This document shows, piece by piece, positions 1 to 6,330 of a DNA stretch of 7,729 nucleotides; the first letter of the stretch is position 1, and each line of letters opens with the position of its first letter. The stretch covers positions 1 to 7,729 of the forward strand of contig JAITAX010000031.1 in NCBI GenBank assembly GCA_031283865.1, written 5' to 3'. A model generated the notes under the pieces. The model ran no database searches. It had not been told where the DNA came from and worked only from the letters and a program-made list of their open reading frames with translations. The position numbers and the translations under genes were made by a program. The stretch is from Eubacteriales Family XIII. Incertae Sedis bacterium (lineage in GTDB: Bacteria > Bacillota > Clostridia > Peptostreptococcales > Anaerovoracaceae).

Positions 1-91
1 GTACCTCCTCACCGAGCAATGCGGCGGTGATGTCATAGGTCGAGCCGCCGATCAGGGCGACGCCGCAGGCGGCGTCTTTCTCTGTACGCAT
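1..91 (-). CDS. psuK: PfkB-family sugar kinase, probable pseudouridine kinase (N-terminal fragment, cut by window edge)
   Basis: Only the first 30 codons are in the window. They begin MRTEKDAACGVALIGG and continue STYDITA. The GG-S-x-x-D pattern after a short hydrophobic strand (residues 10-20) is the usual N-terminus of PfkB/ribokinase-type kinases, where the Asp contacts the sugar. The ATG is preceded by GGAGG with an 8-nt spacer. The gene starts 25 nt after the psuG stop on the same strand. PsuK phosphorylates pseudouridine to pseudouridine 5'-phosphate, the substrate of PsuG, and the two genes are commonly paired. The family call rests on a short motif, and the specific substrate is inferred from the neighbour. 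Another PfkB nucleoside or sugar kinase is possible. Confidence 0.72.
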   Translation of the reverse strand, partial: MRTEKDAACGVALIGGSTYDITAALLGEEV

Positions 92-116
92 GAAACAAAC
101 CTCCGGCCGGGGCGGA

Positions 117-1037
117 CTACAGCAACGCGCAATAGGCGGCCGCGATCTCCGCGGCTGTGCGGCAGTTGTTTTGCACCAACTGTATGTTCGTTTCCAAGCT
201 CGCGCCGCCCGTTGCTTCCAAGACCTTGCTCAGGATGAAAGGCGTGGACTCTTTGCCGTGTATGCGCTGTGCTTTCGCCTCAGCCAAGGCTTTTTCGATT
301 GCGGCGTTGATCGGCGCCTCATCCATCGCGTACCGCTCCGGGACCGGGCAGCCCACGAGCACGCCGCCGCGAAGCCCCAGATCCCACTTTGCCCGCAGCA
401 TCTGCGCGATCTCTTCGGCGCTCTCCATGCGGCAATCGACGGCATAGCCGCTCTTTCGCGTGTAGAAAGCCGGAAACTCATCCGTTCGGTAGCCCAATAC
501 GGGTACGCCCCAAGTTTCCAGATATTCGAGCGTAAATCCGATGTCGAGTATGCTTTTCGCCCCGGCGCAGACCACGCACACGTTGCTCTGCGCGATCTGC
601 GGCAGGTCGGCGGAGATGTCGAAGCTCTCCTGCACGCCGCGATGCACGCCGCCGATGCCGCCCGTGGCGAATACGGGAATGCCCGCCAATTCCGCGATGA
701 TGACAGCGCTCGCGACGGTGGTGGCGCCGTCCTCCTTGCCGGAAACCACCCGCGCAATGTCCCGGCGGCTCATCTTCAATACGTGACCGCGCTCCGTCAT
801 GCGGTCGATGTCCTCATGGGTCAGCCCCACCTTGATGCGGCCCTCGACGACTGCGGTCGTCGCCGGCACGGCCCCGCCCGCGCGGATCAGCTCTTCGCAG
901 CGCGCCGCGCATTCCAAATTCTGCGGATAAGGCATACCGTGAAAGATGATCGTGGATTCCAACGCGACGACAGGCTTTCCCTCGTACAGCGCCTGCCGCA
1001 CCTCCGGTGCGATATCCATATATTCTTGTAAATTCAT
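117..1037 (-). CDS. psuG: Pseudouridine-5'-phosphate glycosidase
   Basis: PsuG (EC 4.2.1.70) reversibly cleaves the C-C glycosidic bond of pseudouridine 5'-phosphate, giving uracil and ribose 5-phosphate, in the cytoplasm. The product is 306 residues, close to the usual length of about 305-315. Family motifs are intact: ALESTI (25-30), containing the catalytic Glu27; TGGIGGVHRG (125-134); SADLPQ with the likely metal-ligand Asp144; and CAGAKSILDIG (158-167), whose Lys161 corresponds to the lysine that forms the Schiff base with ribose 5-phosphate in the E. coli enzyme (Lys166). Residue equivalences are from memory of the family. I chose the ATG at 1037 (MNLQEYMD) because GGAG lies 10 nt upstream. 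The reading frame extends to a TTG at 1064, but that overlaps the peptidase stop and has no better site. It lies 23 nt after the peptidase gene and 25 nt before the kinase, in an apparent operon. Confidence 0.96.
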   Translation of the reverse strand: MNLQEYMDIAPEVRQALYEGKPVVALESTIIFHGMPYPQNLECAARCEELIRAGGAVPATTAVVEGRIKVGLTHEDIDRMTERGHVLKMSRRDIARVVSGKEDGATTVASAVIIAELAGIPVFATGGIGGVHRGVQESFDISADLPQIAQSNVCVVCAGAKSILDIGFTLEYLETWGVPVLGYRTDEFPAFYTRKSGYAVDCRMESAEEIAQMLRAKWDLGLRGGVLVGCPVPERYAMDEAPINAAIEKALAEAKAQRIHGKESTPFILSKVLEATGGASLETNIQLVQNNCRTAAEIAAAYCALL

Positions 1038-1060
1038 AGATTTTTTTCTCCAATGCAAAA

Positions 1061-2380
1061 TCAAGTGTTGTCCTGTAATGCGGGCACGGCATCCGCGAAC
1101 GTCGCGCTCGCGGCGCTGTAGAGGCCCGCGTTCTCGTCGGAAAACATGGCCGGATTGACCGGTCGATTGCCTATGCGCATTTCATAATGCAGATGCGGCC
1201 CCGTGGAATAACCCGTGCTCCCCACCGCGCCGATCAGCGCGCCCTTTTCCACCCTGTCGCCCGGCGCCGCGTCTATTCGGCTCAGGTGGAAGTAATAGCT
1301 TTTCAGTCCGCCGCCGTGTTCGATGACGATTGTGTTTCCCGTGTTCAGCAGGCGCTCGGCCATAACCACGCGGCCGGCGTTCGGCGCAAAGACGGACGTG
1401 CCCTCGGGGGCCGCGATGTCCATGCCGTTGTGGGAGCGGGGGCGCGCGCGGTTGCCGTTCGTATAGCGTATGGTTCCGAATGCCGTGCTGATCTCGCCGA
1501 CCGCCGGCGTGATGAAAACCCCGTGCCAATAGCGGTCCGCGTCATAGGTTTCGAACAGCGGCGGGATCTTTTCGCGGTATTCGCGGTACGCGGCGGGACT
1601 GCTCGCCTCCGTTATGACGGTGGATTCGGTGTTCACGATCAGGTTCTGTTCGACGAAAGCAAAGGGGAGCACGTTGACCGCGACGACGAAATCCCTGTCG
1701 CCCGCCTGCACGGAGATCTCGTATCGGCCGGGGGGCTGCGCGTTGCTCACGGGGATCGCGGTGTACCACGCACCCTCACCGTCGGGCGTGAAGACCGCCA
1801 TGCCAAGCTCCGTTTCCGCGCGCGGCGTGACTTCGGGCGGAACATGCACGAGCCGCAGGGAAACGATGTCCCCCTGCTCAAGCTCTAAGCGGCCCGTCAG
1901 CAGCGTCGGCTCCGGCTTCGGTTCGACCGTGAAGCTGCAGCGATAGCGAAAACTGCCGTAGCCCTCCCCGTCCCGCTCGGGCGCGGAGCAGACGATCTCG
2001 AGCGTGTAGTCGCCGGCCTCAAGCGCAAGAGGCACCCACGCGGAAACCCGGTCGTCGAAGACGGGGTCTTCGTAGCGCAGCAGGCGCACGCGATGCTCAA
2101 AGTCGAAGTCTTGCGGCAGCGTAAGCGATAGGGTGAAAGGGGATTGGCCGACCGGCCCGAGCGCGGTTTCCGCGCCGGCGTCCTCCCGCGTCAAAGTCTT
2201 GCGGAGCAAGCCCTGCAACAGGGGCGCGGTCCAAACCGCCTCCGTCGGCGCAAGGCTCGTTTCCATGACGCGCACCCGCGGATCGGGCGCAAGGCCCCAA
2301 TCGGCGGTCCTATAGGCATAAACGCCGTATCCGACAAAGCCGAACACGGCGATCAAGACGATGATGAAAAACTTTCGCAT
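1061..2380 (-). CDS. Membrane-anchored M23-family zinc metallopeptidase (LytM-type)
   Basis: A 439-residue protein. Residues 4-22 form one hydrophobic helix after MRK, an uncleaved signal anchor or a signal peptide. Residues about 30-245 are beta-rich with no motif I recognise and may hold Ig-like modules (compare LEAGDYTLEI and PGRYEISVQAGDRD). The M23/LytM endopeptidase domain occupies about 290-412. All expected ligands are visible: HNGMD gives His317 and Asp321, YYFHLS gives His365, and GPHLHYE gives His396 and His398, so the enzyme should be active. M23 enzymes cut peptide cross-bridges in peptidoglycan outside the membrane, in cell separation, wall remodelling or sporulation. The ATG at 2380 follows a GGAAGAGAG purine run and begins the signal-like segment. 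An upstream in-frame ATG at 2452 would add 24 arginine-rich residues and looks wrong. Its place between a superoxide reductase and pseudouridine catabolism genes does not explain its role. Confidence 0.93.
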   Translation of the reverse strand: MRKFFIIVLIAVFGFVGYGVYAYRTADWGLAPDPRVRVMETSLAPTEAVWTAPLLQGLLRKTLTREDAGAETALGPVGQSPFTLSLTLPQDFDFEHRVRLLRYEDPVFDDRVSAWVPLALEAGDYTLEIVCSAPERDGEGYGSFRYRCSFTVEPKPEPTLLTGRLELEQGDIVSLRLVHVPPEVTPRAETELGMAVFTPDGEGAWYTAIPVSNAQPPGRYEISVQAGDRDFVVAVNVLPFAFVEQNLIVNTESTVITEASSPAAYREYREKIPPLFETYDADRYWHGVFITPAVGEISTAFGTIRYTNGNRARPRSHNGMDIAAPEGTSVFAPNAGRVVMAERLLNTGNTIVIEHGGGLKSYYFHLSRIDAAPGDRVEKGALIGAVGSTGYSTGPHLHYEMRIGNRPVNPAMFSDENAGLYSAASATFADAVPALQDNT

Positions 2381-2467
2381 GGCTCTCTTCCGTTTCCCTC
2401 GTTGTCGCGGCAGAAAACGCATCGCGCCGGCGGGGAAACCGGCGGCGGGCATTCACCTTTACGGCCC

Positions 2468-2842
2468 TCAGCTTTCAGCTTTCCACAGACCGTGCAGGTT
2501 GCAATACTCGTAGGCCGTTACGGGATCGGCGCCGTCGAGAACAAAGGCAGCCTCCGGGGTCGCGCCCGGCTTCAACGCGACGCGCTGTACGCGCGCACCC
2601 TGCCGGACGACAATCCAGTTGATGTAATGCTTCTCCTCCATGGGATGGCTCACGGAACCGACTTTCACTTTCAGGTTCTTGCCGTCGCGCTCCAAAACGG
2701 GAACGTGCTTCTCCCCCGCGCCGTCGGACGCGTTGGCCTCGAGCTCGGTCATATCCACACCGCAACAGGTCGGAACAACGCCGGCGTCCTCAATCGTCTC
2801 AAATAAATTCCCACAAATCTCACACTGATAAAACTTCTCCAT
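2468..2842 (-). CDS. dfx: Desulfoferrodoxin / superoxide reductase
   Basis: A cytoplasmic non-heme iron protein of 124 residues that reduces superoxide to hydrogen peroxide without releasing oxygen (EC 1.15.1.2), typical of strict anaerobes. The N-terminal desulforedoxin-like domain has all four rubredoxin-type cysteines: C7 and C10 (YQCEICGN), C26 and C27 (PTCCG). That makes it the two-iron class rather than neelaredoxin. The catalytic square-pyramidal Fe(His)4Cys site is complete: His46 in GEKHVPV, His66 and His72 in SHPMEEKHYI, and Cys114 and His117 in YCNLHGLW. Glu44-Lys45, next to the first histidine, matches the Glu-Lys pair that guides superoxide and donates protons in the family. The start at 2842 has a strong GGAGGTGTG ribosome binding site. 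It is first in the left-hand transcription unit, behind a long intergenic leader. Confidence 0.97.
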   Translation of the reverse strand: MEKFYQCEICGNLFETIEDAGVVPTCCGVDMTELEANASDGAGEKHVPVLERDGKNLKVKVGSVSHPMEEKHYINWIVVRQGARVQRVALKPGATPEAAFVLDGADPVTAYEYCNLHGLWKAES

Positions 2843-2858
2843 ATCACACCTCCGTCAC

Positions 2859-2967
2859 GGCCCGTCCGATGGTTCCGCCCGGGCCCTCAGCAACACAACT
2901 CTTTGATTTTTCAACGGGAAAATCCTTTCCCGCTGCCGCCTCCGCTCGGCAAATGCTGCGCCGAGCG
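2859..2967 (-). promoter_or_regulatory. Structured 5' leader of dfx with three perfect inverted repeats
   Basis: Three stem-loops lie in the leader upstream of dfx. The first pairs 2943-2950 with 2960-2967 (8 bp, CGCTCGGC/GCCGAGCG, 9-nt loop). The second pairs 2915-2921 with 2926-2932 (7 bp, CGGGAAA/TTTCCCG, 4-nt loop). The third pairs 2859-2864 with 2880-2885 (6 bp, GGCCCG/CGGGCC, 15-nt loop), and its end is 5 nt upstream of the dfx ribosome binding site. None is followed by a convincing T run on either strand, so they are not ordinary terminators. One could nevertheless end the MFS transcript. I do not recognise a known riboswitch class. Confidence 0.4.
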
Positions 2968-2975
2968 CTAATAAC

Positions 2976-3004
2976 AGTTTATATCAATTCGCGCGCATAT
3001 GCAA
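2976..3004 (-). promoter_or_regulatory. Candidate sigma-A-type promoter of the dfx operon
   Basis: In an AT-rich patch after the MFS stop, the minus strand reads TTGCAT (3004-2999), then 17 nt, then TAAACT (2981-2976). A better -10 hexamer, TATAAA at 2983-2978, would leave only a 15-nt spacer. Transcription would start near 2970 and make a leader of about 125 nt. A 6-bp inverted repeat ATGCAA/TTGCAT (2999-3004 and 3021-3026) overlaps the -35 box and could be an operator. Composition and position support a promoter here, but the exact boxes are uncertain. Confidence 0.4.
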
Positions 3005-3044
3005 TTGTTTTGAGGAAAGTTTGCATGGGCTTATTTGAAAAGGC

Positions 3045-4280
3045 TCACTCAAAGCCGCAGCGCCGGCTCACCGTCCCGACGGCCGCGTTCAGCACGACGC
3101 CGGCGAGTCCGAACAAGGCGATGGCGATGAAAGTTCCGGCATAGCTTCCGCCCGAATTTTCAAGCAGTACGCCGGAAAGAAGCGGGCCTATGGTCGCGGA
3201 AAAGATGACCGAGAAATTCATGATGCTGAAGTTCATGGCATAGTTTTTGACACCGTAAAATCGGTTTACGACCGCCGAAGCCAGCGCCGGCATCCCACCG
3301 TAGCCGATCCCCGCGAGAGACAGGCCGACAAAGATCAAAGGCAGGCTGTTCCGCGCGTTGCCTGCGAACAGGACAAGCCCCGCCGCAACCATGAACAGGG
3401 CGTCCAGCCGCATGGCACCTCCGCGCCCCAACCTGTCGAACAGCGCGCCGAACAGCACACGCCCCACGCCGTTGAAAACGGAAACGACAAGCCCGAGGAC
3501 CGCAGGCGCACCGAAAAGCCCCGCGATGACGGCGGCGCTGTTGATTACCATCAGCCCGCCCGAAACCATGAGTACGATCCACAGAAAGAGCAGGACAAAG
3601 GGCGGGCCGACCAGCATCTGCGCCGGCGTGTATTCCCTCGCGGCACGTTCCGCCGCAGAACGCGCACAATCGGACGCCGAGCGCGAACCGGAATACTCCG
3701 GGACGGCTCCGGGCGGCGCGATGAGGATTGAGCCGACCGAAAGCGCCGCCGCCATCAAGACGGCCAACGCGACGAAAGTCGTCGGCAGCCCGAAACGCCC
3801 GCTCAGAAAACTCACGGCACCGCCGAGCAGCATACCGCCCACGCCGAAGCCCATCAAAAGCACGCCCGAAGCCATGCCGGGCCTGTCGGGGAACCACGCG
3901 ACCACGGAACTCATGACCGCGTTGTAGCCCAAGCCGGCGCCGGTTCCGCAGGCGACGCCGTAGAAAACGTACAGCAGGATCAAGCTTTTCGTCGCGTCGT
4001 TCGCGTCCAGCGCGGACGCGCCGCCAAAGCCGATCAGCAGCAAGGCGGCTGAAAGGAGCAGGACGGCGCGCGCGCGCAGCTTCCTGAGCAGCAAGCCGCT
4101 GAAGAAGCCCCCCAAGCAAAAGAAACTCATGGAGATCGTGAAAGTGACGGAAAGCTCCGTATCCGTCCAAGTTTCAAATATTTCAACGAGCGGCGGCCTG
4201 AAAATGGACCACGCGTAGATCAAACCCAGAAACAGGAGCAGCAGCGTACCGACGGATAATTGCGGCCATTTTTTACGCAT
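3045..4280 (-). CDS. MFS transporter of the oxalate/formate antiporter-like (OFA) family
   Basis: A 411-residue inner-membrane carrier with 12 predicted helices. Approximate positions are 8-28, 46-66, 72-91, 99-119, 136-156, 166-188, 227-247, 257-277, 293-308, 313-335, 349-372 and 380-402, with a hydrophilic central loop at about 190-222. OFA-type signatures are YAWSIFRPPL (22-31), GLGYNAVMSSVVAWFPDRPG (116-135) and NGVGRVLFG with FDRLGR (270-286). Arg274 fits the substrate-binding Arg272 of Oxalobacter OxlT. Helix 11 (349-372) has no lysine where OxlT has Lys355, so oxalate exchange is unlikely; a monocarboxylate such as formate, pyruvate or lactate is a guess. The ATG lies 1 nt after the moeA TGA and has no strong ribosome binding site, which suggests translational coupling to moeA. 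Confidence 0.88.
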   Translation of the reverse strand: MRKKWPQLSVGTLLLLFLGLIYAWSIFRPPLVEIFETWTDTELSVTFTISMSFFCLGGFFSGLLLRKLRARAVLLLSAALLLIGFGGASALDANDATKSLILLYVFYGVACGTGAGLGYNAVMSSVVAWFPDRPGMASGVLLMGFGVGGMLLGGAVSFLSGRFGLPTTFVALAVLMAAALSVGSILIAPPGAVPEYSGSRSASDCARSAAERAAREYTPAQMLVGPPFVLLFLWIVLMVSGGLMVINSAAVIAGLFGAPAVLGLVVSVFNGVGRVLFGALFDRLGRGGAMRLDALFMVAAGLVLFAGNARNSLPLIFVGLSLAGIGYGGMPALASAVVNRFYGVKNYAMNFSIMNFSVIFSATIGPLLSGVLLENSGGSYAGTFIAIALFGLAGVVLNAAVGTVSRRCGFE

Positions 4281-4281
4281 A

Positions 4282-5502
4282 TCAAAACACCGGCGCGCCG
4301 GGAAAGAGCAGAACGCTCACGCGATCCCCCGCTTTCAAGCCGCCGCTGTCCGCAGGCACGTCAACAAGGCAGTTGCAGCCGATCAAGGACCGAATCTGCC
4401 CGTTGGAATGGCCCTCCGGCAAATGCACGGCGGCGCCGTCAAAGCGCCCCCTGACGAAGCGCCGCGCGCCGCCTTTCTTATTGAAATCATCCGCCAATAC
4501 GGCCAAAATCCGCGCGGGTGCCAAACTTTGATCGCCCGTCATGGCCGCCAGCAGGGGCCAAACGAGCAGTTCCAGGCTCGCGGCAGACGCAAAGGGATTG
4601 CCGGAAAGCGCCAGCAGGCGGGCGTCCCCGTACTTCGCAAAGACTGCGGGCGAACCCGGCTTGATGTTGACCCTGTGAAACACGATTTCGGCCCCCATCG
4701 CCTCCGCCGCATGAACCATGAGGTCTTTCTCGCCCACGGATACGCCCCCCGTGGAAAGGATAAGGTCCGATTCCGCAGCCGCCGATTCAATGCAGGATTT
4801 CAGTTCCGCCGCGTCGTCCCGCGCGATGCGCGACGAAACGATCTCCGCGCCCATCTCCGCCAGCCGCGCTTCAATGTAATAATTGTTGCTGCAATAGATC
4901 TCGCCGTTCCCGCGCGGCGTCCCCGGCGCCGCCAGTTCGTCGCCCGTCGAGATCACGGACGCGCGCGGCCTGCGGATCACCTTGACCCGCGCCCTGCCCG
5001 CGCCCGCGATCACGGCCATAGCCGCGGGGTCGATCCGCGAGAAAGCCGGCAAAAGCAGATCGCCCTTTTTGTAATCCTCACCCGCGAAGCAGTAATTTTC
5101 GTCGGGTTTGAGCCGCTTGTATATGCGGACCGCATCCTCGCCGCCGTCGGTATCCTCCTGCCTGATTACGCAGTTGCAGCCCCTCGGGATCATCGCGCCC
5201 GTCATGAGCTTTACCGCCTCGCCGCGCCTTACCGTCCTGTCCGACCACGCGCCGGCATAGATCTTTTCCGTCACCTTGAGGACGACGGGACGGTCCTGCG
5301 AAGCCCCCTCGCTGTCCGCGGCGTCGAAAGCGTAGCCGTCCAGCGGGGATCGCGGAAAGGGCGGCTGGTCCGCGGGTGAAACGACATCCTCCGCGAGGAT
5401 TCGTCCGTTCGCCGAAATCAAAGCCGTTTCCTCTGAGGCGAGCGGCCGGACCCCCTCGCACAGCAGTTCGAGCGCTTTTTCCAAATCGATTCCGCAAAGC
5501 AT
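4282..5502 (-). CDS. moeA: Molybdopterin molybdenumtransferase MoeA
   Basis: MoeA inserts molybdate (or tungstate) into adenylylated molybdopterin, the last step of Moco synthesis (EC 2.10.1.1), in the cytoplasm. The product has 406 residues (E. coli MoeA 411). Visible family motifs in order: PPFPRSPLDGYAFD (47-60) with Asp55; KLMTGAMIPRGC (98-109) with Thr101; VISTGDEL (183-190) with Glu189; RDDA (228-231); STGGVSVGEKD (250-260) with Asp260; KPGSP (281-285); and LSGNP (299-303), followed by the small C-terminal beta domain (about 325-406). The active-site residues seem complete. The ATG at 5502 has a near-perfect AAGGAGG seven nt upstream, inside the end of mobB. The longer frame upstream overlaps mobB and is arginine-rich shadow. 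The gap to mobB is 2 nt and to the MFS gene 1 nt, so the three are surely co-transcribed. Confidence 0.96.
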   Translation of the reverse strand: MLCGIDLEKALELLCEGVRPLASEETALISANGRILAEDVVSPADQPPFPRSPLDGYAFDAADSEGASQDRPVVLKVTEKIYAGAWSDRTVRRGEAVKLMTGAMIPRGCNCVIRQEDTDGGEDAVRIYKRLKPDENYCFAGEDYKKGDLLLPAFSRIDPAAMAVIAGAGRARVKVIRRPRASVISTGDELAAPGTPRGNGEIYCSNNYYIEARLAEMGAEIVSSRIARDDAAELKSCIESAAAESDLILSTGGVSVGEKDLMVHAAEAMGAEIVFHRVNIKPGSPAVFAKYGDARLLALSGNPFASAASLELLVWPLLAAMTGDQSLAPARILAVLADDFNKKGGARRFVRGRFDGAAVHLPEGHSNGQIRSLIGCNCLVDVPADSGGLKAGDRVSVLLFPGAPVF

Positions 5503-5504
5503 AG

Positions 5505-6014
5505 TCAATCCTCCTTGTAAGCGCCGCGCGCGTAGGCGCAGATCAAATCCGCGAAAGCGGCGCAATCGTCGCGCGATATCGCCGGCGCGCGCGCGCCCTG
5601 CGGCGCGCCGACGCCCTCCGGGAGCGCGAACGCAATCACTGTGGCGGGATCGCAGACGGGTTCCGAATCGCCGCGCAGCACCTCGATCTTGGACCACGAC
5701 GAAGCTTTGAAACCCTCCAGCAGGATCAGGTCCGCATCCGAAAAGGCGTCGAACAGGCGATCCTCCGAAATGCTTTCCCGCTTCACGAGCATGTATTTCT
5801 CATCGTCGAACACAGCCGTGCCGCGCGCGCCGGCCTGCAGAAAGCGCCGCGTGTCGGTGTCCTGCACGTCCGCCTCGAAGCGGTGTCCGTCCCGCTTTAT
5901 CACCGCCACTTTCAGGCCGCGATCCGCGAGCAGGGGCAGCACGCGCGCGATCAAGGTCGTCTTCCCCGAATTTTTGAAGCCGCTCACCGCGAGTACGGGG
6001 GGCATTTTCGACAT
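5505..6014 (-). CDS. mobB: Molybdopterin-guanine dinucleotide biosynthesis adapter protein MobB
   Basis: A 169-residue P-loop GTP-binding protein that assists attachment of GMP to molybdopterin and delivery of the bis-MGD cofactor, in the cytoplasm. Walker A is GFKNSGKTT (12-20). It is followed by VIKRDGHRFEADVQDTDT (38-55), where the family has a KHdgH-type segment and a Ser/Thr-Asp pair; here His44, Asp52 and Asp54 fit. The Walker B-like strand with its GFK motif is LILLEGFK (96-103), and residues 110-114 (IEVLR) follow as in the family. GGAGG stands 7 nt before the ATG at 6014. MobA, its usual partner, is not in this window. The gene leads the mobB-moeA-MFS unit and suggests that the cell has a molybdenum or tungsten enzyme of the DMSO-reductase type, such as formate dehydrogenase. 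That last point is inference. Confidence 0.94.
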   Translation of the reverse strand: MSKMPPVLAVSGFKNSGKTTLIARVLPLLADRGLKVAVIKRDGHRFEADVQDTDTRRFLQAGARGTAVFDDEKYMLVKRESISEDRLFDAFSDADLILLEGFKASSWSKIEVLRGDSEPVCDPATVIAFALPEGVGAPQGARAPAISRDDCAAFADLICAYARGAYKED

Positions 6015-6091
6015 CGCATATCCTCCAAGCCGTTCCGATCATAGGTTCACCGCAAGCTTCGCGGCCCACAGCACCATGAAAATCCGGTTTT

Positions 6092-6120
6092 TCAAATATT
6101 TTAAAGCGTATTTTTGTAAA
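6092..6120 (-). promoter_or_regulatory. Weak candidate promoter of mobB-moeA-MFS
   Basis: An AT-rich block directly upstream of mobB on the minus strand. TTTACA (6120-6115) with a 17-nt spacer leads to a poor -10, ATTTGA (6097-6092). A better -10-like hexamer, TAAAAT (6103-6098), has no good -35. A start here would give a leader of roughly 80 nt. The toxin transcript from the same strand could also read into mobB. I see no obvious Moco riboswitch, but could not test for one. Confidence 0.25.
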
Positions 6121-6126
6121 AAAGTG

Positions 6127-6156
6127 TTGCGCTTTTTGCTCCCGCCGGTGTATAAT
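6127..6156 (+). promoter_or_regulatory. Strong promoter of the antisense RNA
   Basis: TTGCGC (6127-6132), an 18-nt spacer, then a perfect TATAAT (6151-6156). This is the best -10 box in the window. Transcription should begin near 6163. No plus-strand coding sequence follows before the terminator at 6212-6246, so the promoter appears dedicated to a short RNA. Confidence 0.72.
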
Positions 6157-6164
6157 ACCGGTAT
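6145..6164. repeat. Overlapping palindromes around the antisense promoter -10
   Basis: CCGGT (6145-6149) and ACCGG (6157-6161) form an inverted repeat flanking the TATAAT box. ATACCGGTAT (6155-6164) is a perfect 10-bp palindrome covering the end of the -10 and the probable start site. The position suits a repressor operator, or a small hairpin when transcribed on the minus strand. Function is inferred from position only. Confidence 0.45.
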
Positions 6165-6246
6165 AAGGGGACCTGCCGCTTTGCACGGCGGCTGCTCCCA
6201 AAACATGGGACAGATACCGCCTATTGCGAGGCGGTATCTACTTTTT
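6163..6246 (+). ncRNA. Candidate cis-antisense RNA (type I antitoxin), about 84 nt
   Basis: Defined by the strong promoter at 6127-6156 and the intrinsic terminator at 6212-6246. The RNA has no ORF of note. A 5' stem GCCGC/GCGGC and an alternative stem around CTGCTCCC/GGGACAG can be drawn before the terminator hairpin. It runs convergently to the 28-codon hydrophobic ORF on the other strand and is complementary to the last codons and 3' untranslated region of that ORF. RatA, SR4 and SR5 of Bacillus subtilis relate to TxpA, BsrG and BsrE in the same way, acting by RNA pairing and RNase III-dependent decay and in some cases by blocking translation. Function is inferred from architecture. If the toxin call is wrong, it could be a small trans-acting RNA. 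Confidence 0.6.
6212..6246 (+). terminator. Rho-independent terminator of the antisense RNA
   Basis: A perfect 10-bp stem, AGATACCGCC (6212-6221) with GGCGGTATCT (6230-6239), and an 8-nt loop are followed by AC and TTTTT (6242-6246). On the plus strand this is a textbook intrinsic terminator. On the minus strand the same stem begins inside the toxin stop codon but lacks a good T run afterwards, so termination of the toxin mRNA here would be weaker. Confidence 0.82.
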
Positions 6247-6324
6247 CATTACCCTTACGATCAGGGCGACAACGGCGATCAGCACCATCGTGTACGCGAA
6301 AAGCGCATCGAATGTTACGATCAT
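6238..6324 (-). CDS. Putative holin-like small hydrophobic toxin peptide (type I toxin), 28 aa
   Basis: The peptide starts MIVTFDALFAY, has a continuous hydrophobic helix at about residues 8-26, and ends RVMKK before TAG. A short polar start with a T-[FY]-[DE]-A-L motif, one membrane span and a lysine tail is the pattern of the Firmicutes putative holin-like toxins (Pfam Hol_Tox) and of Bacillus TxpA, BsrG and BsrE, which act at the membrane. The ribosome binding site AAAGGGGGTG lies just upstream, a one-base variant of AAAGGAGGTG. An in-frame GTG three codons earlier lies in that site and is unlikely as the start. The A-run of the two lysine codons is the template for the U-tract of the antisense RNA terminator. 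The peptide is too short for statistical proof of coding, and the call rests on sequence pattern plus the convergent antisense RNA. Confidence 0.7.
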   Translation of the reverse strand: MIVTFDALFAYTMVLIAVVALIVRVMKK

Positions 6325-6330
6325 CGGCCC

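Noticed and set aside
90..1031. Long plus-strand frame opposite psuG
   Set aside because: It lies wholly antisense to an intact psuG with all family motifs; its product is arginine/alanine-rich low-quality sequence typical of shadows in GC-rich genes.
2425..2444. Inverted repeat CGCCGG/CCGGCG between dfx and the peptidase gene as a terminator
   Set aside because: The stem is only 6 bp and no T run follows on the minus strand; a weak processing or pausing hairpin at most.
3160..4170. Second minus-strand frame inside the MFS gene
   Set aside because: Arginine-rich, no membrane segments; the other frame gives a clear 12-helix carrier with OFA motifs.
4408..5379. Long plus-strand frame opposite moeA
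   Set aside because: Antisense to a complete moeA, with no ribosome binding site and Arg/Ala/His-rich composition.
6039..6077. 12-codon minus-strand ORF (MVLWAAKLAVNL) upstream of mobB, a possible leader peptide
   Set aside because: There is no convincing ribosome binding site and no attenuator-like codon run; short frames like this arise easily by chance.
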